In this document: positions 1-7,318 of the stretch, piece after piece
How the letters are laid out: the number at the start of each line of letters is the position of its first letter
Numbering within the stretch: the stretch's first letter is position 1
DNA from: Comamonadaceae bacterium
Lineage (GTDB): Bacteria > Pseudomonadota > Gammaproteobacteria > Burkholderiales > Burkholderiaceae_C
DNA: 36,369 nt
Assembly: GCA_015999985.1 (NCBI GenBank)
Contig: JAECRA010000043.1
Location: forward strand, 1 to 36,369
Direction: 5' to 3'
Notes under the pieces: model-generated
What the model saw: only the letters and a program-made list of their open reading frames with translations
What the model was told of the DNA's origin: nothing
Databases searched by the model: none
Position numbers and translations under genes: made by a program

Positions 1-180
1 CTCCCATCAAGTGCGGCACCACAGCGAAAAGAGGAAGGCGTCCATACCAATCTCGGAAAACCCACAGGTGTATAAAGCTCGGGCAACCCATGGGTCAACT
101 ACTGATGATTGGCTTACCGCCCAGTCCGTACCCTCATACAGTTCTCGACCAAAGATTGCGCATTTTTAGCATTCATCGTT

Positions 181-1452
181 ATGAGAATAATGAATAACAT
201 TCTTAGTCCTTTGTCTCGCCTGTTCCCTAAGCCGGCCAGTGCCGTGGCATCAGGTACTGGTGCCACAAGGGCCGTTGCTGCGGGTGATATATCTGCTCGG
301 CAGCATTATGAGGGCATGCAATTACTGGCTATTGAAGGCGCAATAGGAATACTTCCTCATCTGACAGAGGAGTTCGGAGCCACGGTCATTCCACCGGCTG
401 TCTGGGTAGATGCTTCGGGTGCGCATGACATGACATCGGGCCGTGAGCGGCTCTCTGGCGGCGTCCGAGTGGGAGGGCGTAACGTTCGAAGCTCTGCACA
501 CTATGAAGGGCCAGTTGAATTGATGAGTGTAGAACTCGCCAAAGATACCAGGCCGACGGCAAGCTTGGCGGGCCGATGGCTGTATTTTGGGTTGGCGGTG
601 GAGCATTTTGGCCACTTTCTTTTAGAGTCTCTCAGCCGCACTTGGGCGCTTGATGACCCTGCGTTGGGTAAGATCGAAGGAATAATATTTCTGATTCACC
701 CAGATTTGCCAGGGGAGTTGCCAAAGATTAACAAGGCACTCCTCGATATGGTGACAGGTCTGCCAGTAAAAATAATTACCGTTCCCACGTTGGTTGAATG
801 TATTGTTATTCCTCGGCAGGAGTGCTTATCAGGCATCGGGATGCTTTCAACCTCCCGTCATACTGCAGCTTTACGCCGGCGCTTTAACCCCGGGGCGTCG
901 GGTACGTCGGAAGTAGTTTACTTATCAAGAGCAGGGGTTAGCAACCGAGTAACCACAGGTAAGATACTAGGCGGCGAAGAACTTGAAGAACGTATGAAAA
1001 GCTGTGGTGTACATGTGGTGCGCCCGGAAACCCTGTCGATAGACCAGCAATTAGAAATTTACCGGGGGGCACGGGTGGTAATTGCAGAAGACGGATCGGC
1101 ATTACACCTTCTCGCAATAGCTGCTCAACCTGATGTTACGGTTATTGTCTTGGCAAGACGGCCGTGGATGACGCTAATCATGGAAGCTCATCTGGCATTG
1201 TTTTTGGGCTCACGGGCAAATATTTTATTAATCGACCCTCCGGGCGCGCGGCTAGGATTGCCGGGTGATCCATATAGGGCCTGGCTATGCATAGATGCTC
1301 CCGCTTTGCAGAGCCGGCTAACTGCAATTGACCCGATTTTTGGTAAAAATTTGTGGAAGCCTATAAGCAACGAAATCACAGCACACGAAGCTAACGAAGT
1401 AAGCCAGATTTTCAGAGGCGAAAATAACCAGCTTCAAGAAATATTTAATTGA
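181..1452 (+). CDS. GT61 (DUF563)-family glycosyltransferase
   Basis: Probably a cytoplasmic glycosyltransferase of family GT61, which adds sugars to cell-surface polysaccharide or glycan. Two family landmarks are visible: the segment LAVEHFGHFLLESLSRTWAL in the N-terminal half (compare the family's N/H-F-G-H-F-L-L-E core) and the C-terminal segment EDGSALHLLAIAA followed by a hydrophobic strand, which matches the family's nucleotide-sugar loop. Reading upstream is open to a TTG at 109, but the ATG at 181 (or 190) gives a more natural start with MNN-ILSPLSRLF. No strong ribosome binding site precedes either. The gene is visibly less GC-rich than the genes to its right, as is common for surface-polysaccharide loci, so it may be the edge of such a locus lying to the left. 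The acceptor and donor sugar cannot be told from sequence. Confidence 0.72.
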   Translation: MRIMNNILSPLSRLFPKPASAVASGTGATRAVAAGDISARQHYEGMQLLAIEGAIGILPHLTEEFGATVIPPAVWVDASGAHDMTSGRERLSGGVRVGGRNVRSSAHYEGPVELMSVELAKDTRPTASLAGRWLYFGLAVEHFGHFLLESLSRTWALDDPALGKIEGIIFLIHPDLPGELPKINKALLDMVTGLPVKIITVPTLVECIVIPRQECLSGIGMLSTSRHTAALRRRFNPGASGTSEVVYLSRAGVSNRVTTGKILGGEELEERMKSCGVHVVRPETLSIDQQLEIYRGARVVIAEDGSALHLLAIAAQPDVTVIVLARRPWMTLIMEAHLALFLGSRANILLIDPPGARLGLPGDPYRAWLCIDAPALQSRLTAIDPIFGKNLWKPISNEITAHEANEVSQIFRGENNQLQEIFN

Positions 1453-1846
1453 ATCAGGCGTGTAGTCAGGGCGGTTAATGTGATGATTTGGAAATCGGGG
1501 CTATAAGGTCTACTCACTATTTTTTTTCAGTTTTCCAGCATAAAGATGGCGTTCGTCAGGGAGTTGATATGGGCTATGACGCAGCTGGAGTCAATGTTTC
1601 CACGCGAGTCTGCGGTGCATAGCTTTGGGTGATCGTTTCCTGGTCGCAGGCCGGGTTGCACAGCCGCGGCGCGGGGCAGAGGTCTGCAAGCCTGCTGACG
1701 CGTTGGAGCGCTGAAGTGACCGGTAGTGTTCTGCACCCATGAAAGCGTAGACCCGCAGTGTTGTGGGTAATTAATTTGGCCTAACGCGCCGCCCCCCTGT
1801 TGATGGCATCATCTGGTTCCACCCATTGGAAAGCTGCTGAAATCTG
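1453..1846. other. 394-bp intergenic region without a recognisable gene
   Basis: No open frame here has codon structure or motifs that I recognise. There is a T8 tract near 1519-1526 but no convincing hairpin directly before it, so it is not called as a terminator. The promoter of the following Bug gene should lie near the right end, where the sequence is AT-richer (around 1767-1780), but I cannot fix a -35/-10 pair. Base composition changes here from the AT-richer glycosyltransferase to GC-rich DNA, so this may be the boundary of a surface-polysaccharide locus. Confidence 0.5.
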
Positions 1847-2827
1847 ATGCAGAACTTGCACCGCGTGCGAATAACCCGTCGGGCCGTTGTAGCGGCTTCG
1901 ACGACGTTCGCTGCGGGTCTGCACGCGCAGCCAAGCAAAACCATCAGGCTCATCGTTTCATTTGCAGCGGGCAGTGGTAATGACCTAACCGCCCGCGATC
2001 TTGCTCGCTACTTGTCAGGCTTCTTGAAGCAACCGGTCTTGGTTGAGAACAAGCCCGGTGGAGGCGGCTCCCTAGGGACTGACGCAGTTGTCAGGGCTGC
2101 GCCCGATGGATTGACGCTTGGCTTGGGTACGAGTTCGCAACTGGTCATGAACGTTGGACTCCTCAAGTCGCTTCCTTTCGATGTGGATAAAGATCTGCGC
2201 ACGATCGGTTTGGTGAGTCGAGCCAACATGGTGCTGGTCGGAAGATCAACCGGGCCGAGGACTCTCAAGGCCTTGATCGCGGAAGCCAAGGCGCGTCCGA
2301 ATCAGCTCAGCTATGGCTCAGGTGGGATCGGTTCGACCAGCCATATTGTTGGTGAGGCCTTTGCCAAGGCGGCGGACATCAAGATCAACCACGTCCCCTA
2401 CAAAGGCAATGGGCCGGCCCTGTCAGATCTCGCGGGAGAACACGTGGATCTGGTATTCGACGGTCTTGCCACGTCGCTTCCCATGTCTCTTTTAGGGCAG
2501 GTCAACTTGTTGGCTGTTTCAGGGACGCAGCGCAATCAGGCTGCGCCCGGTCTGGCCACGTTTGCGGAGCAGGGCTTGCGGGGCTATGAGGCCTACACAT
2601 GGAACTGTTTGATAGCGCCAGCTCAAACGCCACTGGATGTTATGGCGCGCATCAACCGGGCGCTTTCCGAGTCTCTTGCAATCCCGGAAATGCACACCCG
2701 CCTGGTGGAAAAATCCGGCTCGGAAATCCTGGCTCCCAGCACACCTCAAGAAGCCGAGGCATTTGCCCGCAGGGAGCGTGAGCGCTGGGTACCGTTTATT
2801 CGGAGCCTCAAACTGGATACGGCTTGA
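1847..2827 (+). CDS. Bug/TctC-family tripartite tricarboxylate transporter solute-binding protein
   Basis: A periplasmic binding protein of the Bug family, which captures small carboxylates or related solutes. The first 27 residues form a signal peptide with a twin-arginine-like RITRR motif and a likely cut after GLHA. The family's first ligand loop follows (RLIVSFAAGSGND, about residues 34-46), then NKPGGGGSLGTDAVVRAAPDG, the second loop (YGSGGIGSTSH) and HVPYKGNGPALSDL. The C-terminus carries the usual E-x-x-R-W-V-P-F ending. At 326 residues it is full length. It stands alone: no TctA/TctB membrane genes are near and the next gene is convergent, so its permease is elsewhere or it works as a sensor. 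Ligand unknown. The ATG at 1847 places the signal peptide correctly, although no clear ribosome binding site is visible. Confidence 0.9.
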   Translation: MQNLHRVRITRRAVVAASTTFAAGLHAQPSKTIRLIVSFAAGSGNDLTARDLARYLSGFLKQPVLVENKPGGGGSLGTDAVVRAAPDGLTLGLGTSSQLVMNVGLLKSLPFDVDKDLRTIGLVSRANMVLVGRSTGPRTLKALIAEAKARPNQLSYGSGGIGSTSHIVGEAFAKAADIKINHVPYKGNGPALSDLAGEHVDLVFDGLATSLPMSLLGQVNLLAVSGTQRNQAAPGLATFAEQGLRGYEAYTWNCLIAPAQTPLDVMARINRALSESLAIPEMHTRLVEKSGSEILAPSTPQEAEAFARRERERWVPFIRSLKLDTA

Positions 2828-2985
2828 TGACCAACGCTTGACTGCGTGCTGTCTCGCGAGCCCTTCCTGATCAAGCTCTGTCTGATTCAGATCATTCGAG
2901 ATGGACCACTCGCGTGGTGATCAAGCGTTCGGCATAGGTCTCAGGCTGTTTCCGAGAACTTGTGCGCGGGCTTTGCGCGGAGGCC

Positions 2986-4029
2986 TCATGGGGCTTGAGT
3001 TTCGATTTCAGAACCGGAAAGCAAGCCCATGATTTCTTCATGGAGCGCGCGGGACACTTGGACTCCGTCGTTCAAACTTCTCTTTCTTGCCGCGAAGCGG
3101 CGCTGCGATGGCAGTCTCGCGCCTTGGCCCATGAATGCATCGAAAAGCCTCTCCGCCCTGGCGTCGTCCTCGGCGTAGCGTCCTTGCCCGAGAATCAACG
3201 GGTCCATGGCAATGATGATCTCACCGTGGCAAGGAGAGGCCCCTCGGCCATCGTCGTACTTCAACGAGTCCAAGCTCGTCAGGTCACCAATCAGGGGCCC
3301 CGCCAGCAGTTCGATCATTGTGGAAAGAGCTGAGCCCTTGTGACCGCCAAATGCAAGCATGGCTCCACCATTCAAGACCGCATCGGCATGGTTTGTGGGT
3401 TGACCTCGCGCATCGATTCCCCAACCGTGGGGGATGGATTTGCCGGCGCGGCTGTGCAGCTCAATTTCGCCTCGGGCTACCGCGCTGGTGGCGAAATCAA
3501 ACACGTATGGATCTTTGCCGGGTCTGGGCCATCCGAAAGCGATGGGATTGGTTCCAAGAACGGCTTGAATTCCTCCTGCGGGCGCAACGCCAGCATGGCT
3601 TGGATTCATGGCGATCGCGGCGAGGCCGCTCGCGGTCAGGACTTCGATCTCAGGCCAAAGGGCCGAGAAGTGGTAGCAGTTGTTGATAACCATAGCGGCA
3701 ATGCCGGTTTTCCTGGCTTTTTCTATCAACACTTTGCTTCCTATCTCGAAAGAAAGGGGAGAGTAGGCAAATTGTGCGTCCACCCCAACGACGGCAGGTG
3801 TGCGATCTCGAATCACGGGTAGCGCGTCTCGGGATATGCCGCTGTTCCTGAGTGTATGGGTCGTGATGAGTAGTCGATAGATGCCGTGCGAGTAGCACTC
3901 ATCTCTCTCTCCAGCGGTGATGACGCGGGCAACGGCTTGAGCGTGGGCAATGGACATCCCGTGCTCTCTCAGTACCCTCACAGAAAGGCCAAACACTTCA
4001 TCAAGAGTGAGGCGGATGGTGTCGGCCAT
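2986..4029 (-). CDS. Ldh2/MDH2-family reductase, probably delta1-piperideine/pyrroline-2-carboxylate reductase type
   Basis: An NAD(P)H-dependent oxidoreductase of the malate/L-lactate dehydrogenase-2 family. Seen: the catalytic Ser-His pair in CYSHGIYRL (residues 47-48), LGTNPIAFGWPRP (158-170), DFATSAVARGEIELHSRAGK (178-197) and FGGHKGSALSTMIELLAGPL (227-246). The last two stretches resemble the branch that reduces cyclic imines (DpkA/LhpD) more than malate or ureidoglycolate dehydrogenases; that subfamily assignment is from memory of the motifs. Length 347 is normal. The start at 4029 is supported by GGAAAG about ten bases upstream. It is the last gene of a minus-strand set, 84 bp after the Bug gene; the lyase further upstream resembles a hydroxyproline-pathway deaminase, which agrees with an imine substrate. 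Alternative: a 2-oxo-acid reductase. Confidence 0.82.
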   Translation of the reverse strand: MADTIRLTLDEVFGLSVRVLREHGMSIAHAQAVARVITAGERDECYSHGIYRLLITTHTLRNSGISRDALPVIRDRTPAVVGVDAQFAYSPLSFEIGSKVLIEKARKTGIAAMVINNCYHFSALWPEIEVLTASGLAAIAMNPSHAGVAPAGGIQAVLGTNPIAFGWPRPGKDPYVFDFATSAVARGEIELHSRAGKSIPHGWGIDARGQPTNHADAVLNGGAMLAFGGHKGSALSTMIELLAGPLIGDLTSLDSLKYDDGRGASPCHGEIIIAMDPLILGQGRYAEDDARAERLFDAFMGQGARLPSQRRFAARKRSLNDGVQVSRALHEEIMGLLSGSEIETQAP

Positions 4030-4113
4030 GTACTGGTTCTTTCCAGATTGATTCGTGTGTCGGGGATCTTCGGACGACCTGCATGGCCGCCGTTCAAGCC
4101 GCTGATGCGTGTC

Positions 4114-5067
4114 TTACTGTTTCATTTCCATTTTTGGAACGATCTTCTTGAACGCCTCGTTTTGCCGCGCGATATCTGTTGTGAATTCCGGGGTGTCTGC
4201 CCATGAAAGCGTCAGCCCTTGCTTGGTGATGGTGGTCTGGAAAGCCGGATCCTGGAAGACGGCCTTCGCCACTTCACGCCACTTGTCCAGAGCTTCCTTG
4301 GGGCTGCCTTTGGGCAAGCCGATGCCTCGCCAGACGCTGTACTGGAGGTCGTAGCCTCGTTCCTTGAACGTTGGAATGTTGTCCAGTCCAGCAATCCGTT
4401 TGTCAGCCATCACGGCCAGGGTCCGGAGTTTTCCTGCTTCCACATGTTGTTTCAGATCAGCATAAGGAATCGAAGTGGCCTGCACATCGCCGGAAAGAAG
4501 CCCTAAAGTGGCAGGCGCCGCGCCCTGATACGGAACATGGTTGAACTTCGCATTGGTTCGCTCTGCGAGCGCCACAGCTGCCGTATGGGGAATCGTTCCT
4601 AGTCCGGCGTTGCTTACAGCGACTTTTTCTGGGTTAGCCCTTGCAAAGGCGATGAACTCATCAATCGTCTTCCACGGCGCGTCTGCGCGGACCGTTATAG
4701 ACGTCGCGTCGTCAGTGAACCGTGCGATGGGCTGAAAGTGCTCAACAGTTGTTTTTCCGATCCCAAGAAGGGGAACCACCAGCATTTCCGGATTCATGAG
4801 AGATAGCTTGTATCCATCCGGTGTGCCGGTGGTGACATAGGCCCAGCCGATCGAACCGCTCGCACCCGGTTTGTTCGTCACGTAAACGGGTTGCGGCAGG
4901 TGCTTTTTCGCTGCTTCAGCAATAGCTCTAGCTGCCGCATCGCTTCCCCCACCCGCCGCGTACGCGACGACGAGCTCTATGGACTTTGAGGGGTATGGAT
5001 CGGCGGCGTGAACGAGTGCCATGGCACTGCTTAAAGCGGCGAACGTCAGAGTGCGTAGGATCTTCAT
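4114..5067 (-). CDS. Bug/TctC-family solute-binding protein
   Basis: A periplasmic carboxylate-binding protein of the Bug family. The start was placed at 5067 rather than the longer open frame from 5205, because from 5067 the protein begins with a clean Sec signal peptide (MKILRTLTFAALSSAMA, likely cut after VHA). Family motifs follow: SIELVVAYAAGGGSDAAAR, NKPGASGSIGWAYV, a second ligand loop around VSNAGLGTIPH and NHVPYQGAAPATLGLLSGDV. At 317 residues it is full length. It lies between the DapA-family lyase and the Ldh2-family reductase on the same strand (127 bp and 84 bp gaps), so the three probably form one catabolic unit and this protein would collect the pathway substrate. No TctA/TctB genes are present. 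Confidence 0.9.
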   Translation of the reverse strand: MKILRTLTFAALSSAMALVHAADPYPSKSIELVVAYAAGGGSDAAARAIAEAAKKHLPQPVYVTNKPGASGSIGWAYVTTGTPDGYKLSLMNPEMLVVPLLGIGKTTVEHFQPIARFTDDATSITVRADAPWKTIDEFIAFARANPEKVAVSNAGLGTIPHTAAVALAERTNAKFNHVPYQGAAPATLGLLSGDVQATSIPYADLKQHVEAGKLRTLAVMADKRIAGLDNIPTFKERGYDLQYSVWRGIGLPKGSPKEALDKWREVAKAVFQDPAFQTTITKQGLTLSWADTPEFTTDIARQNEAFKKIVPKMEMKQ

Positions 5068-5194
5068 GATTTGAGGGTAGGTGATGGCGCCGATGAACGC
5101 TGCCGTGCATCGGGGCGCCGAATCCGATGGGCCTCCAACGCTCTCGCGTGAAGGGGCAGTTGCTTGGGACGAGGCGGGACGGGGATGAAGCGAA

Positions 5195-6100
5195 CTAATA
5201 ACCAAGGGCCTTCAAGTTCGCGAGAGTGGCCTTGGTGATCGCCAGAGTACGTTCACGTTCTTCTCCTTCGAGATTCAGCCTGGGGGGCTTTACCGTTTCG
5301 GCGCTTCCATGGGTGATGCTTTCCGCAAGTTTGATGTGCTGAACGAGCTTCACGACGGTATCCAGATAAAACAGCGGATCCAGGGCGGCGTAGAGCTTGC
5401 GTGCTTCATCAAATTTTCCCGAAACGCACAGGTTTAGAAGATCAACCGATGCCTTGGGTACGGCATTCGCCATGCCAGAGACCCAGCACTTGACACCGAG
5501 GGCTGCGCTTTCGACGATCAAATTGTCTACACCGCAAACAACGTTTAGCCGGCCGGCGAAGCGTGTGAGCAACTCCGTAATGCGATGCGTTTCATAGGAC
5601 TCTTCCTTCATGGCGACGATGGTCGGCTCGCTCATCAGCTCGGCAAGAATGTCTGCTGTGAGATCGACGCCATAGCCGCGTGGGTTGTTGTAGAGAAGGA
5701 TGGACAGGTTGCTCGCCCGAGCTACGGACTTGTAGAAATGGATCGTCTCTCTCGCGTCTGATTTGTAGGTCAGCCCAGGGAAGACCATGAGGCCGTCCAC
5801 GCCAATTTTTTCCGCTTCTTTTGCAAAGGCCTCGGCTTTTGCTGTGCTGGTTTCTGCCAGCCCTGAGATAAGTGGTACTCGGTCCTTCACGACGGCCTTG
5901 GCGGTTTTGAGGACCAACAGCTTTTCTTCCGGCGACAACTGAGCGTTCTCACCCACCATGCCCATCATCACTACGCCACCAACGCCTGCGTCGATCAGTC
6001 TCTCCAGGCCTTTTTCAATGGCGGGCACGTCCAACGTGAAGTCGGAGTTGAGCTTGGTCGTGACGGCAGGGAAGACACCGGACCAGTTGATTGCTTTCAT
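5195..6100 (-). CDS. DapA/NAL-superfamily lyase, resembling 1-pyrroline-4-hydroxy-2-carboxylate deaminase
   Basis: A class I (Schiff-base) aldolase-fold enzyme, 301 residues. Visible active-site features are Lys165 in IVAMKEES (the Schiff-base lysine), Tyr137 in LLYNNPRGYG and the substrate loop MGMVGENAQLSPEEK (residues 46-60), where biosynthetic DapA has G-T-T-G-E. The N-terminus (NWSGVFPAVTTKL), CWVSGMANAVP and the C-terminal region with LVQHIKL look like the branch that deaminates 1-pyrroline-4-hydroxy-2-carboxylate in hydroxyproline breakdown. This is family knowledge recalled from motifs, not a search. The pairing with a cyclic-imine-type reductase supports it. The ribosome binding site AAGGTGAT lies about eight bases before the ATG at 6100. 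It is the first gene of the minus-strand unit, divergent from a GntR regulator. Alternatives are other 2-oxo-acid lyases of the superfamily. Confidence 0.82.
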   Translation of the reverse strand: MKAINWSGVFPAVTTKLNSDFTLDVPAIEKGLERLIDAGVGGVVMMGMVGENAQLSPEEKLLVLKTAKAVVKDRVPLISGLAETSTAKAEAFAKEAEKIGVDGLMVFPGLTYKSDARETIHFYKSVARASNLSILLYNNPRGYGVDLTADILAELMSEPTIVAMKEESYETHRITELLTRFAGRLNVVCGVDNLIVESAALGVKCWVSGMANAVPKASVDLLNLCVSGKFDEARKLYAALDPLFYLDTVVKLVQHIKLAESITHGSAETVKPPRLNLEGEERERTLAITKATLANLKALGY

Positions 6101-6149
6101 TTCGGATCACCTTTCAGTTTAGGAATGCTTTGTGTTCTTTCTTGGAGTC

Positions 6150-6165
6150 AATATATTGGATCCAA
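6150..6165. promoter_or_regulatory. Candidate GntR operator, copy 1 (AATATATTGGATCCAA)
   Basis: This 16-nt element ends in the perfect 10-bp palindrome TTGGATCCAA (6156-6165). It is repeated in inverted orientation at 6234-6249 with one difference. It lies 50 bp before the DapA-family gene, where a repressor would block the minus-strand promoter. FadR-type GntR regulators bind short palindromes of this size; the link to the adjacent regulator is inferred. Confidence 0.55.
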
Positions 6166-6233
6166 AAAAGAAAATTGTCAAAAATCCGTGGCAAATGTTG
6201 CCAAGCCACCCTTGTCGAATGGCATTTGGATAA

Positions 6234-6249
6234 TTGGATACAATATATT
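6234..6249. promoter_or_regulatory. Candidate GntR operator, copy 2 (TTGGATACAATATATT)
   Basis: The reverse complement, AATATATTGTATCCAA, matches copy 1 at 15 of 16 positions. The palindromic cores of the two copies are centred 78 bp apart, and each copy sits on the side of one of the two divergent genes. This fits one operator per promoter, so the regulator probably controls both its own gene and the catabolic unit. Confidence 0.55.
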
Positions 6250-6334
6250 TGCATCGAAAAAGTTTGCGATAGAGGGTTTACCCTAATGCGCTTCCAGTTC
6301 TCCACCAAGGTGCCTCAAGAATCCAATTCTTGGG

Positions 6335-7084
6335 ATGGCATACTCATACGATCTCATGGCATACCCCGCGAACATCCAACCGTCGCACGACATTGACCGC
6401 CCGCCGTCGTCGCCCGGACGGTTGGTCCGTAAGACCACGGTCGAACTCGTCCTGGATGACCTTCGGTCGCGCATTCTTTCCGGGGCCTTGCCTCCTGGAG
6501 TGCCATTAAGGCAAGAGGCTCTTGCGGAAGAGTTGGGGGTTAGCCGGATACCCGTTCGCGAAGCCATTCGAATTCTGAGTGCTGAAGGGCTCATAGACGT
6601 GCTGCCTCACAAAGGCGCGTTCGTCTCCATGCTGTCTACAGAAGAGGTTCGCGAGTTCTTCGATATTCGACAACGCCTTGAACCATGGTTGTTGTATGAA
6701 GCTGTGGCCAATATCAGTGATGAAGAGCTCCGTCGCGCGGAAGCTCAAGTCGAGGCCATGGACCAAGCGAATGTCGATGATTGGGGGGCGCTGAACTGGG
6801 GCCTCCACGAGTTGCTCTACGCACCCGCAGGCCGACCCGCTGCTCTATCCATCGTGCGTGGACTGCACGAGAAATCAGAGCGTTATTTCCGATTTCAAGC
6901 GGTCAACACGCCCGTCCGCGAGCAAGCCCATCGTGAGCATCAGCAGTTGATTGATCTGTGTCGGCATGGGCAAGCTGAGCAGGCTCGGCTTGTTCTTGAG
7001 CAGCACATTGCCACCGCCGGGGATGAGATCCTGGGGATTGTCACGCGAATACTCGATGACAAGTCCAAGCGACACAACGTCTGA
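6335..7084 (+). CDS. GntR-family (FadR/FCD subfamily) transcriptional regulator
   Basis: A ligand-responsive DNA-binding repressor, 249 residues. The winged helix spans about residues 33-100 and includes the family signature PLRQEALAEELGVSRIPVRE and the wing region GLIDVLPHKGAFV. The FCD ligand domain follows with the usual metal ligands visible as Asp110 (FFDIRQRLEP), His158 (GLHELL), His202 (REHQQL) and His224 (LEQHIA). Such domains usually bind a metal-coordinated carboxylic acid. The gene is divergent from the DapA-family/Bug/Ldh2-family unit and two inverted near-identical elements lie in the shared upstream region, so it most likely controls that unit in response to its substrate or an intermediate. 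The start at 6335 was kept; an in-frame ATG at 6356 is a possible alternative. Confidence 0.9.
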   Translation: MAYSYDLMAYPANIQPSHDIDRPPSSPGRLVRKTTVELVLDDLRSRILSGALPPGVPLRQEALAEELGVSRIPVREAIRILSAEGLIDVLPHKGAFVSMLSTEEVREFFDIRQRLEPWLLYEAVANISDEELRRAEAQVEAMDQANVDDWGALNWGLHELLYAPAGRPAALSIVRGLHEKSERYFRFQAVNTPVREQAHREHQQLIDLCRHGQAEQARLVLEQHIATAGDEILGIVTRILDDKSKRHNV

Positions 7085-7132
7085 CGAGGCTGTACGTAAG
7101 CCCGTTACTGAACCGTCTTGCAGACCTGTCAG

Positions 7133-7155
7133 CGCCCAGTTCTCAGAATTGGGCG
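7133..7155 (+). other. Imperfect RNA hairpin between the GntR gene and the next gene
   Basis: CGCCCAGTT (7133-7141) can pair with AATTGGGCG (7147-7155), with one G-U pair and a five-base loop. No T tract follows, so it is not a standard intrinsic terminator. It may protect the 3' end of the regulator mRNA. Apart from this I see nothing in 7085-7318. Confidence 0.35.
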
Positions 7156-7318
7156 TCCATGCCCTGTATGGAGGCCATAGTGAGCTTAGTGAGCGCCGAA
7201 TCTTCCCGTAGTACAGAAGTGAGAACGATTTGTAGCGCTCGCTTGACCTGAGGCAAGGCGGCGAGGAGCACTTGGAGGTACCTTTTCCCCAGTTCTTTGC
7301 TCTGACCTTTCCTCCTCC

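Noticed and set aside
109..180. TTG start extending the glycosyltransferase by 24 residues
   Set aside because: TTG without a ribosome binding site, and the extension has no family resemblance; ATG at 181 or 190 is more natural.
2828..2985. Terminator between the convergent Bug and Ldh2-family genes
   Set aside because: Only a 5-bp stem (ACCAC/GTGGT at 2905-2918) without a T run is visible; too weak to call.
7085..7318. Cobalamin riboswitch controlling the nitronate monooxygenase-nrdJ operon
   Set aside because: A B12-dependent enzyme made this worth checking, but I could not find a B12-box-like core or the expected multi-helix layout; only one imperfect hairpin is seen.
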